From Comamonas testosteroni (GTDB lineage Bacteria; Pseudomonadota; Gammaproteobacteria; Burkholderiales; Burkholderiaceae_C): a stretch of DNA of 64,000 bases. The stretch spans positions 62,001-126,000 of the forward strand of contig NZ_AWOR01000099.1 in NCBI RefSeq assembly GCF_000761245.1, given 5' to 3'. The translations under genes and the position numbers were made by a program. Positions 34,455 through 43,287 of the stretch are shown piece by piece; position 1 is the stretch's first letter; every line of letters begins with the position of its first letter. A model generated the notes under the pieces. That model saw only the letters and a list, made by a program, of their open reading frames with translations. It was not told the DNA's origin and made no database searches.

Positions 34455-35570
34455 ATGGCTACCACCGTTGACCAGGTCACCCAACGCCGACGCGGCACAG
34501 GTCTTATCGCTCATGACAGCGCTCTGAGCGCCGGCGGCTACACATTGATCGCCCCCCAGACGGCCGACGGGCATGTCTATCTCATAGATATCCAGGGGCA
34601 GGTGGCTCATGAGTGGAAGCTGCCCGTGCGCGCCGGTCGCCATGCGGTCATCCTGCCTAACGGCAATCTGGGCTACAACGGCAACCACCGTGAATCGCCG
34701 GACCTCTATGCGCCATGGTCCATGTGGCACGGCGGCGATTTTTATGAGGTCAGACTCGACGGGGAGGTGGTCTGGCGCTATGAAGATCCGGCTCATCACC
34801 ATGATGCACAGTGGTTGCCCAATGGCCATTTGCTCTACGCTGCTTGCGCCCCTGTGCCCCAGGGCTTTGCAGAACGCGTGCCGGGCGGCAGCTCCCAAGG
34901 GCCGGACGAGGTGATGTACGGCGATGTGATCCGGGAAGTGGACCGCACAGGTCGATTGGTCTGGGAGTGGAAGGCCTGGGAGCATCTGGAGCCCGAGCAC
35001 TTTCCCATTCACCCCGGTTTTGGCCGCTATCACTGGCCGTTGGTCAACGGCCTTGGGCTTGCTGTCGATGGAACGGTGCTCATGAGCCTGCGCACGACCT
35101 CGGGAATCATTGGCGTGGACAAGGCCAGTGGCAGCGTGAAGCTGCATATCCCGCCATCGGTTGTCTCGCACCAGCATGCCCCAGTTCCGCTGGCAAACGG
35201 CCATATCCTGACCTTTGATAACGGCAACTTCCGCCAGGGAGCCCATGTGGCTTTCTCGCGTGTGCTGGAAATAGATCCTGTCTCCACCAAGATCGTGTGG
35301 AGCTATCAGGATGAGATGGTCAATGCCTTCTACACCGCCTTCATGGGCAGCGCTCAGCGGCTGTGGAACGGCAACACGCACATCACGGAGTCAGCCACCG
35401 GGCGCCTGTTTGAAGTGACACCGCAAGGCGAGGTGGTCTGGGAGTTCATCCTGCCCTGGTTTGGCGAGTATCCCGATGCCGCTGCACGACGCACAGGTCC
35501 GGGCCGCTTGAACACGGTGTTCCAGACATGGCGCTACCAGGCAGAGCAACTGCCTTGGCTGTCCCGCTGA
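34455..35570 (+). CDS. Arylsulfotransferase-family (ASST-like) beta-propeller protein
   Basis: A 371-residue protein with repeated propeller-like units (VYLIDIQGQVAHEWKLP, FYEVRLDGEVVWRYEDP, IREVDRTGRLVWEWKAWE, GRLFEVTPQGEVVWEF). The HHHDAQWLPNGHLLYAA and SHQHAPVPLANGHILTFDNG blocks match PAPS-independent arylsulfate sulfotransferases, where a catalytic His forms a sulfohistidine. Known bacterial ASSTs are periplasmic and carry a signal peptide; none is seen here. The role could be transfer of sulfate between phenolics, or a non-sulfate ligand. First gene of a unit with the Bug receptor. Confidence 0.82.
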   Translation: MATTVDQVTQRRRGTGLIAHDSALSAGGYTLIAPQTADGHVYLIDIQGQVAHEWKLPVRAGRHAVILPNGNLGYNGNHRESPDLYAPWSMWHGGDFYEVRLDGEVVWRYEDPAHHHDAQWLPNGHLLYAACAPVPQGFAERVPGGSSQGPDEVMYGDVIREVDRTGRLVWEWKAWEHLEPEHFPIHPGFGRYHWPLVNGLGLAVDGTVLMSLRTTSGIIGVDKASGSVKLHIPPSVVSHQHAPVPLANGHILTFDNGNFRQGAHVAFSRVLEIDPVSTKIVWSYQDEMVNAFYTAFMGSAQRLWNGNTHITESATGRLFEVTPQGEVVWEFILPWFGEYPDAAARRTGPGRLNTVFQTWRYQAEQLPWLSR

Positions 35571-35599
35571 GCCATTCCAGTTCCAGCAGAAAGATCATC

Positions 35600-36595
35600 A
35601 TGCAAATACGACGCAGACAGTTTGCAGCCTGGGCGCTGGGCGCTCCGCTGCTGCAGCAGCTATCACTGGCAAGCCAGGCGGCTGCCCAGCCCTGGCCTGT
35701 CCAGGCACTGACGGTGGTGGTTCCCTTCGCGCCCGGAGGCAGTGTGGATGTGGCCGCCAGGCTGGTGATGCCGCGTCTGGCAGAGCGCCTGGGCCAGCCC
35801 GTGATCATCGAGAACATGGTCGGCGCATCGGGGACTATTGCAACGCAGCGTGTCATCAAGGCCAGGCCCGATGGCTACACCTTGCTCTTCGGTGTGGCCA
35901 GCTCGGTGCTGGTCGCGCCCATGATCTCGCCGACCAAGTTTCGCTACGACGGTCTGCATGAGTTGAAACCCGTGGCACCCGTGGCCTCTTCGGTGTTTGC
36001 GCTGGTCGCCCGCCCGGGCCTGACTGCCGCCACTGCCGACGAGCTCATCCAGCTCGCACGCCAGAGCCCGGGGCGGCTGACCCTGGGCACCGACGGCGTG
36101 GGCACCAGCCTGCATCTGACGGGGGAGCTCATTCAGCAAATGTCCGGTATAGATCTGGTACATGTTCCCTACAGGTCTGGTCCGCAGGTGCTGACCGAGC
36201 TTGCAGGTGGTCAGATCGACCTTGCCGTGCTGCCTGTTGCGCTGGCTCAGCCGTTTGTCCTGGAGGGCAAAGTCAAGGCATTGGGCGTGACATCCCGCCA
36301 GCGTCTGGCCACCTTGCCTCAAGCGCCAAGCCTTTCGGAGACGTCGGCCCTTCGTAATCTGGAAGTCGAGGCCTGGCAAGGCTTGCTGGCTCCCGCGCAT
36401 ACGGATGCCCGTATCGTCAAGCGTCTGGCCGATGAAATCGCGATCCTGCAAGCGGACCCCGAGATGGCCAGAAAACTAACGGAAGCCGGCTTCAAGCCCA
36501 TGCGCATGGGGCATCCTCAGTTCCTGGCCTATCTGGAGCAGGAGAAAAGAGTTCTGGAGAACACGATTCGCAAAGCCAATATCCGAACGGATTAG
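35600..36595 (+). CDS. Bug-type solute-binding protein (tripartite tricarboxylate transport receptor)
   Basis: A 331-residue periplasmic receptor of the Bug/TctC family. It begins with an Arg-rich, Tat-like signal (MQIRRRQFAAWALG) ending near SQAAAQ, then the family start WPVQALTVVVPFAPGGSVDV, the RLGQPVIIENMVGASGTIAT block, and HVPYRSGPQVLTELAGGQID. Bug proteins bind carboxylates or aromatic acids. No TctAB membrane genes are nearby, as is common for orphan Bug proteins in Burkholderiales. It follows the arylsulfotransferase-like gene by 29 bases, so its ligand may be related to that enzyme's substrate or product. Confidence 0.92.
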   Translation: MQIRRRQFAAWALGAPLLQQLSLASQAAAQPWPVQALTVVVPFAPGGSVDVAARLVMPRLAERLGQPVIIENMVGASGTIATQRVIKARPDGYTLLFGVASSVLVAPMISPTKFRYDGLHELKPVAPVASSVFALVARPGLTAATADELIQLARQSPGRLTLGTDGVGTSLHLTGELIQQMSGIDLVHVPYRSGPQVLTELAGGQIDLAVLPVALAQPFVLEGKVKALGVTSRQRLATLPQAPSLSETSALRNLEVEAWQGLLAPAHTDARIVKRLADEIAILQADPEMARKLTEAGFKPMRMGHPQFLAYLEQEKRVLENTIRKANIRTD

Positions 36596-36807
36596 CATTA
36601 GTCGGCGCGAAGTCGCAACACTGTCTGACTAGGGCACAGACTGTCGCTGATCTGGTCGCAGTTGTGGTCGGCGCATCCAAGATGCTCCGAGCTCAAGCGC
36701 AATGGCGTGCTAGATGGAGCAGCTGCTTAGCAGACGCGCCGCTTCGATGGCGCGGCTCATGACGCCATGAACGCCAGCAATCGGGCCAGCCACTAAAATC
36801 CCGCGCC

Positions 36808-37725
36808 ATGCATAACTCCCACGATCCCAAGGTTCTGCCTGTGCGCGATGGCGTCAGCCCTAGCTGTGTGGTGTTGCCCTCCCAGGGAGGGGGGCTGCTG
36901 ATCGACTTCCTGTGCGACCGCCTGCCCGCCGTCGGGCGCGCAGGCTGGCTGCGCCGCATGGCTGCCGGTCAAGTGGTCAGCGAAACGGGGGGCATAGCCG
37001 GTCCGGACGCCGCATTCATGCCAGGGCTGCGCTATTACTACTATCGCGAATTGGAGGGCGAGCCAGAGATGCCGTTTGCGGCGGAAGTCATCCATCGCGA
37101 TGCGCATCTGCTCGTCGCCGACAAGCCACATTTTCTGCCTGTGGTGCCGGCTGGCCAGTATCTGCAGAACACGCTGCTGGTCAGACTCAAGCGCGAGCTC
37201 GATCTGCCCGAGCTGTCGCCGATTCATCGCATCGACCGCGACACAGCGGGGCTGGTGGTGTTTTCGGTGCAGCGCTCCACACGCGGCATCTATCAAGGGC
37301 TGTTCAGGGACAGGGCCATTCACAAAGTCTACGAGGCCGTGGCGCCGTACCGTGCTGAGTTGAGCTTTCCGCGCGAGCACGCGAGCCGCCTGGAGGAGAG
37401 CGGGCATTTCTTTCGCATGCATGAGGTGGCGGGCGAGCCCAACAGCCGCACCCTGATGGAAGTCATTGAGCACAACAGCACCTGGGCGCGCTACCGGCTC
37501 AGTCCGGTTTCGGGCAAGCGCCATCAGCTGCGTGTGCATATGGCGGCGCTGGGCCTGCCGCTCAGGGGCGATGCCTTCTATCCCGTGGTCAATGACCCGG
37601 AGCCGGGCGACTATTCCAGGCCCTTACAGCTGTTGGCGCGCAGCGTGGCCTTCGATGATCCCCTGACTGGACAACGGCGCGAGTTCACCAGCCGGCGCAG
37701 CCTGCAGGCGCTGCCGCGCGACTGA
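36808..37725 (+). CDS. RluA-family RNA pseudouridine synthase
   Basis: A 305-residue enzyme with the catalytic motif HRIDRDTAGLVVFS (Asp nucleophile), IHKVYEAVA and the C-terminal GKRHQLRVHMAALGLPLRGD block of the RluA group. An N-terminal part with WLRRMAAGQVV resembles an S4-like strand but is weak. It isomerises uridine in rRNA or tRNA; the exact target cannot be read. Confidence 0.92.
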   Translation: MHNSHDPKVLPVRDGVSPSCVVLPSQGGGLLIDFLCDRLPAVGRAGWLRRMAAGQVVSETGGIAGPDAAFMPGLRYYYYRELEGEPEMPFAAEVIHRDAHLLVADKPHFLPVVPAGQYLQNTLLVRLKRELDLPELSPIHRIDRDTAGLVVFSVQRSTRGIYQGLFRDRAIHKVYEAVAPYRAELSFPREHASRLEESGHFFRMHEVAGEPNSRTLMEVIEHNSTWARYRLSPVSGKRHQLRVHMAALGLPLRGDAFYPVVNDPEPGDYSRPLQLLARSVAFDDPLTGQRREFTSRRSLQALPRD

Positions 37726-37778
37726 GCGCAGTCTTTCCCGACCCTTGCCAGGGCAGGGGAAACGCCGAGCGCTGCAAT

Positions 37779-37802
37779 TTATCGGACAAAACTGTCCGAT
37801 AA
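37779..37802. promoter_or_regulatory. Perfect palindromic operator before tetR
   Basis: Ten-base arms TTATCGGACA (37779-37788) and TGTCCGATAA (37793-37802) are exact inverted repeats around a four-base centre. The site ends eight bases before the ATG of tetR and overlaps a GATAAT -10-like box, so TetR binding here would shut off the whole tetR-pump operon. Confidence 0.85.
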
Positions 37803-37810
37803 TTGGCGCC

Positions 37811-38359
37811 ATGTCCACCACCCGCCCTCCATCCGCCGAACGCCGCGCCCAGTTGCTGGACGCGGCCGATGCCGTGTTTGCCGAGCATGGCGTGACCGCT
37901 CCCTTGGATCTCATCGTCGAGCGTGCCCAGGTAGGCCGCGCCACGCTGTATCGCCAGTTTCCGGACCGTCGCGCCATCATGCTGGCGCTGCTGGAGCGCT
38001 CGGTCGAGAAGACCCGGGCCGCCGCAGCCGCCTGGCACGACGACGACCAGGCCTTTTTCAAGCTGCTGGCTCTGGTGGGAGAGCGCATCGCTGTCTCCGC
38101 CACGCTGGTGGACTACTGGCGTACGGTGGACCAGAGCGACGCAGAAGTCATTTATGCGCGCCAGCAGATGTGGCTGGTGTTCGAGGAGCCCATGAAGCGT
38201 GCGGTGGCCAAGGGCCTGTGCAAGCAGGCCTTGAATGCCAAGGATCTGTCCCTGGTGTTCGGCATGCTGGGCGGTGCCCTGCGCGGCGAAACGCCTGCCC
38301 AGCGCAAACAACTGGCACGTCGCGCCCTGCAAATCATTCTGGATGGAATCAAGGCCTGA
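37811..38359 (+). CDS. TetR-family repressor of the second efflux cassette
   Basis: A 182-residue regulator with an N-terminal helix-turn-helix (ERRAQLLDAADAVFAEHG, VERAQVGRATLYRQFPDR) and a helical ligand domain. It is the first gene of the operon with the MFS pump, fusion protein and outer membrane channel, and has a perfect palindrome just upstream. The ATG at 37811 follows the palindrome; an earlier ATG at 37745 would run through it. Confidence 0.92.
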   Translation: MSTTRPPSAERRAQLLDAADAVFAEHGVTAPLDLIVERAQVGRATLYRQFPDRRAIMLALLERSVEKTRAAAAAWHDDDQAFFKLLALVGERIAVSATLVDYWRTVDQSDAEVIYARQQMWLVFEEPMKRAVAKGLCKQALNAKDLSLVFGMLGGALRGETPAQRKQLARRALQIILDGIKA

Positions 38360-38364
38360 GGTTT

Positions 38365-40560
38365 ATGAGTCAAGCTGCAGCACAGGCCACTGGGGCTCAA
38401 GCCAATCAAGAAGGCCCGAAACCTTCCAGCAGCCAGGCTTCAGCTCCTCCAGCCATTGCGCAAGGGCCCGTCATTCTGCTGCGCCGCCCGCCGGACTGGG
38501 CCGAGCATGAGAAGCCCGCGCTGCCGGGCTCGCCGGCCATGCCCCATCACGAGCCCTGGGTCCGCGTCTGCTATGGGCTGATTGCAGTCCTGGTCGGACT
38601 GACCGGTGGCCTTGGCAATGCCTTGTTCACTGCCAATCTGCCAACGATTCAGGGACAGCTCGGGCTGACCTCGGTCGAGGCCGCCTGGCTGACGGGCGCC
38701 TACGTCATGTTCAATATGACGGCCAATCTGCTGGTCTACAAATTCCGCCAGCAGTTCGGCATGCGCCTGTTCACCGAGATCGGTCTGGGCTGCTACGCCG
38801 CACTCAGCGTGCTGCATCTGTTGCTGGGCAGCTATGACAGCCTGATTCTGCTGCGCGCGGCCAGCGGCCTGGCTGCCGCGACTTGCTCGTCGCTGAGCAC
38901 GCTCTACATGCTGCAGGCTGCACCACGCACCTATGTGCTCAAGATGCTGGTGATCGGCGTGGGCGTGGGCCAGCTGGCGACGCCGCTGGCCTGGATTCTG
39001 TCGCCGGGTCTGCTCTACAACAGCGAGTGGCACAACCTCTATCTGTTTGAAGCCGGCCTGGCGCTGATGTCCTTTGCCGCCGTGGTGCTGCTCAAGCTGC
39101 CTTCGGGCTTGTACATCAGGACCTTCGAGAAGCTGGACTTCGTCACCTTCAGCCTGATGGTGCCGGGCCTGGGCCTGTTGATTGCCGTACTGGTCCAGGG
39201 CTACTCGCGTTGGTGGTTCGATACGCCGGGGCTGGCCTGGATGCTGGTGGCAGCGATCGCGCTGCTCAGCGCAGCGCTTTACATCGAGCACCATCGCGCC
39301 AACCCCATGTTCCACACGCGCTGGTTCGCGCAGATGCCGACGATTCGTTTTGTGATCGGTGCCATCTTGCTGCGTTTTCTCACGGCCGAGCAAAGCTATG
39401 GCGTGGTGGGGCTGATGCGCACGCTGGGCATGACATCCGATCAGATGCAGCCACTGTTCATGGTAATTCTGCTTGGAACGCTTATAGGTGTTTCGTTGTC
39501 TGCTATCACTTTCGGTGTTCCCAATATGGGCAAGCAGATTGTGGTGGCGATTGCGCTGTTTGCCGTGGCAGCGTTTCTCGATCACCACCGCAGCAGCGTG
39601 GATCGTCCTTCGGACTTTTTCTTCAGCCAGTTTCTGCTGGCGGTGGGTTCGGGCGTCTTCATGGGCCCGCTGATGCTGACGGGCATCATCCAGGGCCTGA
39701 AGTTCGGCGCCAACCATATGCTCACCGCCGTAGTCACCATTTCCATGACCCAGGCCATGGGCGGTTTGCTGGGTTCGGCCTTGTTGAGCACTTACCAAAC
39801 CTACCGTGAACAGATCTACTCCGTGGCCCTGGTGGCGCAGATAGACCCGACCGACCCCGTGGTGGCCGAACGGCTCAAGATACAGAACCAGATCTACGGC
39901 AAGGTTACGCCTGATCCCGCCATGCGCGCCAACCAGGGAACGCTGCAGCTGTCGCAAATCGTGCGGCGCGAAGCCAATGTGCGTGCCTATAACGATGTGT
40001 TTGCGTTGACGGCCGCCATCGCCTTGTTGTATCTGCTCTGGAGCCTGGGAGCCTCGGCGCGCGTGCGCCAGGCTGCCGCCATGGTGCGCGCCATGACACG
40101 GCAAAGCGGCAACCAGGTAGCGGCAGCCGCTGGGACCGACGGCACACCCCAGCGCGCACCTTCGGTGGCGCCGGTTGCAGAGCCTGAGGCAGCAAGCGCT
40201 CATGAGTCCGATGCATCGCAGCGTGTCACGGTGCTGGTGCAGCCCACGGCCACCGATGCCTATGGTGATGTGGAAGAGGGCGCTCAGACCGAGTCCGCCA
40301 GTCCGGCGCGGACCGTGGTGATCGAAGGTGCGCAGGCCCGGCGCCTTGCCGCCGCCGCGCAGGCCGCCGAGACCCGCGAGCGGGCCGTGCTGGCCAGCCG
40401 TGACCCCCTTCAGGACAATGCCCAGGCGCTCGAACTTGAGGCCGAGCTGGAGCAGGAAATCGACATGGACACCCGCAGCAGCCCTGCGGCCGCTGATGGC
40501 GGCCGGGATGGCTCCGGCCCCGAAGGCAAGGAACTCAAACCGATAACAGCAAGAGATTGA
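38365..40560 (+). CDS. DHA2-type MFS pump with a long C-terminal extension
   Basis: A 731-residue transporter. The N-terminal ~70 residues are low-complexity. The membrane core has the periplasmic and cytosolic loops of the 14-helix family (YGLIAVLVGLTGGLGNALFT, ANLPTIQGQLGLTSVEAAWL, RAASGLAAATCSSLSTLYML). After the last helix (near 618-627) comes a ~150-residue Ala/Glu/Arg/Pro-rich tail that typical 500-550-residue EmrB proteins lack. It is predicted to work with the fusion protein and channel encoded downstream. Spacing to tetR is five bases. A short stretch around 39476-39510 has repeat-like, lower G+C sequence. Confidence 0.9.
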   Translation: MSQAAAQATGAQANQEGPKPSSSQASAPPAIAQGPVILLRRPPDWAEHEKPALPGSPAMPHHEPWVRVCYGLIAVLVGLTGGLGNALFTANLPTIQGQLGLTSVEAAWLTGAYVMFNMTANLLVYKFRQQFGMRLFTEIGLGCYAALSVLHLLLGSYDSLILLRAASGLAAATCSSLSTLYMLQAAPRTYVLKMLVIGVGVGQLATPLAWILSPGLLYNSEWHNLYLFEAGLALMSFAAVVLLKLPSGLYIRTFEKLDFVTFSLMVPGLGLLIAVLVQGYSRWWFDTPGLAWMLVAAIALLSAALYIEHHRANPMFHTRWFAQMPTIRFVIGAILLRFLTAEQSYGVVGLMRTLGMTSDQMQPLFMVILLGTLIGVSLSAITFGVPNMGKQIVVAIALFAVAAFLDHHRSSVDRPSDFFFSQFLLAVGSGVFMGPLMLTGIIQGLKFGANHMLTAVVTISMTQAMGGLLGSALLSTYQTYREQIYSVALVAQIDPTDPVVAERLKIQNQIYGKVTPDPAMRANQGTLQLSQIVRREANVRAYNDVFALTAAIALLYLLWSLGASARVRQAAAMVRAMTRQSGNQVAAAAGTDGTPQRAPSVAPVAEPEAASAHESDASQRVTVLVQPTATDAYGDVEEGAQTESASPARTVVIEGAQARRLAAAAQAAETRERAVLASRDPLQDNAQALELEAELEQEIDMDTRSSPAAADGGRDGSGPEGKELKPITARD

Positions 40561-40562
40561 GC

Positions 40563-41786
40563 ATGAGCGACAGTCAACAACCCCATTCCCCCGCTGCCTC
40601 TGCGGCGACAGCTGCCCCTTCACCCGCTGCAGCCTTGCCTCCCACGCCAAAGAAGATCAAGCCTTCTTTGCGCAGCGTGCTCATCATGCTGGTGGTGGCC
40701 TTGGCAGGCATGCTGCTCGTGCTTCGGGCCTGGAATCTCTGGCCCTTCAACAGCTCGGTGGTGACCACGGACAATGCCTATGTGCGCGGCGCCGTCACCG
40801 TGCTGGCACCGCAGGTCAATGGCTACGTGACCGAGGTGCTGGTCAAGGATTACGAGCAGGTCAAGGCCGGCCAGCCGCTGGTGCGCATCGACAGCCGCAG
40901 CTATGAAGCGGCCGTCGCCCAGGCACAGGCACAACTGGCCAATGCCCAGGCCCAGCTGAGCAATTCCGAACAGACACAGGCCCAGAACCGTGCCACGCTG
41001 AGCGCCAGCCGCGCAGGTCTGGCTGCCGTGGAGGCAGAGGCCCAGCGTTCGCAGGCGGAGCTCAAGCGTGTGCAGGAGCTGGCCGAGCGCGGCTCCGTGT
41101 CTCTGAACGAACGCGACAAGGTGCGTGCTACCTCGCGTCTGGCCGCGACCAATGTGGCCAAGGCCCAGGCCGACATCGCGATCAATCAGGAAAAGATCAA
41201 GGCCACGACCGTGGGCCGTGACTCTCTCAAAGCCCAAGTGCAGATGGCCGAGGCGCTGCTGCGCCAGGCCCAGATCAATCTGGACAACACCGTGGTCCAT
41301 GCGCCCAGCGACGGACAGGTCAGCGAGGTATCGGTACGCAAGGGCCAGTACGTGGCCGCTGGTACGCAACTGATGTATGTGGTGCCGCCTACTTACTGGG
41401 TGGTGGCCAACTACAAGGAAACCCAGACCGCCCGGGTGCAGATCGGCCAGCTCGTGAGCTTCAGCGTGGATGCGTTGGGCGGCTTGCGCCTCAAGGGCCA
41501 TGTGCTGGAGATTGCGCCGGCCACGGGTTCGGAGTTCAGCGTGCTCAAGGCCGACAACGCCACAGGCAATTTCACCAAGGTCGTCCAGCGTCTGCCCATC
41601 AAGATAGCCATCGACGAGGGCCAGGCCGATGCCGCGCGCCTGCGCCCCGGCATGTCGGTCATCGTGCGCCTCGATACTGCACAAAAAGTAGGGCATTCAG
41701 CGAAGACAACACAAGCGATTGAGGCCGATTTGGCTCAAAAATCTCAAGCGCCCGCAGTTTCCGCATCCGAACAGGCCAAGCCATGA
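40563..41786 (+). CDS. HlyD/EmrA-type membrane fusion protein
   Basis: A 407-residue adaptor with one transmembrane helix (near 40-60), the TTDNAYVRGAVTVLAPQVNG lipoyl half, a long coiled coil (about 115-225), the second half (NTVVHAPSDGQVSEVSVRKG) and beta barrel. It starts two bases after the pump stop and its stop overlaps the next ATG (ATGA). It links the MFS pump to the outer membrane channel. Confidence 0.93.
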   Translation: MSDSQQPHSPAASAATAAPSPAAALPPTPKKIKPSLRSVLIMLVVALAGMLLVLRAWNLWPFNSSVVTTDNAYVRGAVTVLAPQVNGYVTEVLVKDYEQVKAGQPLVRIDSRSYEAAVAQAQAQLANAQAQLSNSEQTQAQNRATLSASRAGLAAVEAEAQRSQAELKRVQELAERGSVSLNERDKVRATSRLAATNVAKAQADIAINQEKIKATTVGRDSLKAQVQMAEALLRQAQINLDNTVVHAPSDGQVSEVSVRKGQYVAAGTQLMYVVPPTYWVVANYKETQTARVQIGQLVSFSVDALGGLRLKGHVLEIAPATGSEFSVLKADNATGNFTKVVQRLPIKIAIDEGQADAARLRPGMSVIVRLDTAQKVGHSAKTTQAIEADLAQKSQAPAVSASEQAKP

Positions 41787-43231
41787 AGAACGCCCTTCAT
41801 ACCGTGCGTGCCTTGCCCCTGGCGCTTGCATTGCTGATGGCCGGCTGCAGCGTGCCCAGTCAGACCCGGGCCCCAGACAGCGCTCAGCCTGCGGTGCCGG
41901 CCAGCTGGAGCACGGATCAGGCCGTAAGCGATGCCGATGCTGTCCAGGCCGGCTGGTGGCAGGCTTTTGGTGATGCGCAGCTGAGCCGCTGGGTGGAGCT
42001 GGCGCTTGCGCGCAACAACGATGTACTCACTGCCATGGCCCGGGTGGAGGAGGCACGCGCGAATCTCGATGTGACGGGTTCTGCCGCTGCACCGCAGCTG
42101 TCGCTCAGCGCACCGGGCTCGGCCAACCGCAGCCTGAGCGCGCGAACCGGCCAGATGGTGCATGTGCGCTCGGCCCAGCCCGTGTTGCAAGCGAGTTGGG
42201 AGCTGGATCTCTGGGACCGCCTGGGCAGTCTGAGCCGGGCTGCCGATCAGCGCTTGCAGGCCAGCCAGGCGGATCGCGATGCGGTACGTCTGACGGTGGC
42301 CGCGACCGTGGCGCAGGCCTATATCGCTCTGCGCTCGCTGCAGGCCCAGCTGGCCGTGGCCGAGGACACGGTGAAGTCGCGCGAGGACGCGGTGCGTCTG
42401 CTCACCGATCAGGTGCGTGTGGGTTATATCTCGCGGCTGCAGCAAAGCCAGGCGCTGGCCGAGCTGGAGAGCGTGCGGCAATCGGTGCAGCAGCTGTCTC
42501 TGGCGCTGCAGCGCCAGCGCATAGCGCTGATGCAGCTGGTGGGCGGCAGCGGTGATGACCAGGCACAGGGCTTGGCACGCTCCACCTTGAGCGACCATGC
42601 TAGGCTCGAGTCCATGAGCTTGCCCGCCATGCCTGCACCTGGCTTGCCGTCGGGCTTGCTGGAGCGCCGCCCCGATATTGCGCGGGCCCAGCTGCTGTTG
42701 GCGGCCAGCGACAGCAATCTTGCGGCACAGCGCGCGGCCTTTTTGCCCCAGGTGAGCCTGAGTGCGAACTTCGGCAGCCTGTTCATCAACGCGCTGGATT
42801 ACAACCCGGCCCGAGTCTGGTCGCTGGGCGGCAGCATTCTGGCGCCACTGTTCAACGGCGGTCGCCTGCAGGGCCAGTTCGATGCGGCCTCTGCCCAGCG
42901 CGATCAGGCGGCCTATGCCTATCGCGGCGTGGTCATCAAGGCTTTTGGCGACGTGGAAACAGCTCTGGTCAGCTCCCAGCAACTGCAAGCGCAGTGGGAG
43001 CATGCCAAGGAACGCGAAAAAGTGCTGGGTCGTACCCTGGGCTTTGCCAAGGATCGCTATGAGGCCGGCTACGCCAGTTATCTGGAGGAACTGGATGCCC
43101 AGCGCAATCTGTTTGCCGTGCAGCAGGAAGTGCTGCGCCTGCGTCAGAGCCAGCTGGAGAACGCCGTGGCCCTGTACCAGGCGCTAGGCGGCGGCTGGCA
43201 AGCCGGCGGCTCGGCCCGGTTGCAACCCTGA
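41783..43231 (+). CDS. Outer membrane efflux lipoprotein (NodT family)
   Basis: A 482-residue channel with a lipoprotein signal (ALALLMAGCS, Cys near residue 22) and two OEP repeats; LLERRPDIARAQLLLAASDS and PLFNGGRLQGQFDAASAQRD are family blocks. Completes the tripartite system. Overlaps the adaptor gene by four bases. Confidence 0.94.
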   Translation: MKNALHTVRALPLALALLMAGCSVPSQTRAPDSAQPAVPASWSTDQAVSDADAVQAGWWQAFGDAQLSRWVELALARNNDVLTAMARVEEARANLDVTGSAAAPQLSLSAPGSANRSLSARTGQMVHVRSAQPVLQASWELDLWDRLGSLSRAADQRLQASQADRDAVRLTVAATVAQAYIALRSLQAQLAVAEDTVKSREDAVRLLTDQVRVGYISRLQQSQALAELESVRQSVQQLSLALQRQRIALMQLVGGSGDDQAQGLARSTLSDHARLESMSLPAMPAPGLPSGLLERRPDIARAQLLLAASDSNLAAQRAAFLPQVSLSANFGSLFINALDYNPARVWSLGGSILAPLFNGGRLQGQFDAASAQRDQAAYAYRGVVIKAFGDVETALVSSQQLQAQWEHAKEREKVLGRTLGFAKDRYEAGYASYLEELDAQRNLFAVQQEVLRLRQSQLENAVALYQALGGGWQAGGSARLQP

Positions 43232-43287
43232 AGTCCGGCATGGAAGCTCCTGAAATATGAGCTGCTTACGCTTTGCAGCAAAAGGTT

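Noticed and set aside
38440..40650. Minus-strand open frame of 736 codons opposite the MFS pump
   Set aside because: Antisense shadow; full of His, Gln and Arg runs and no motif.
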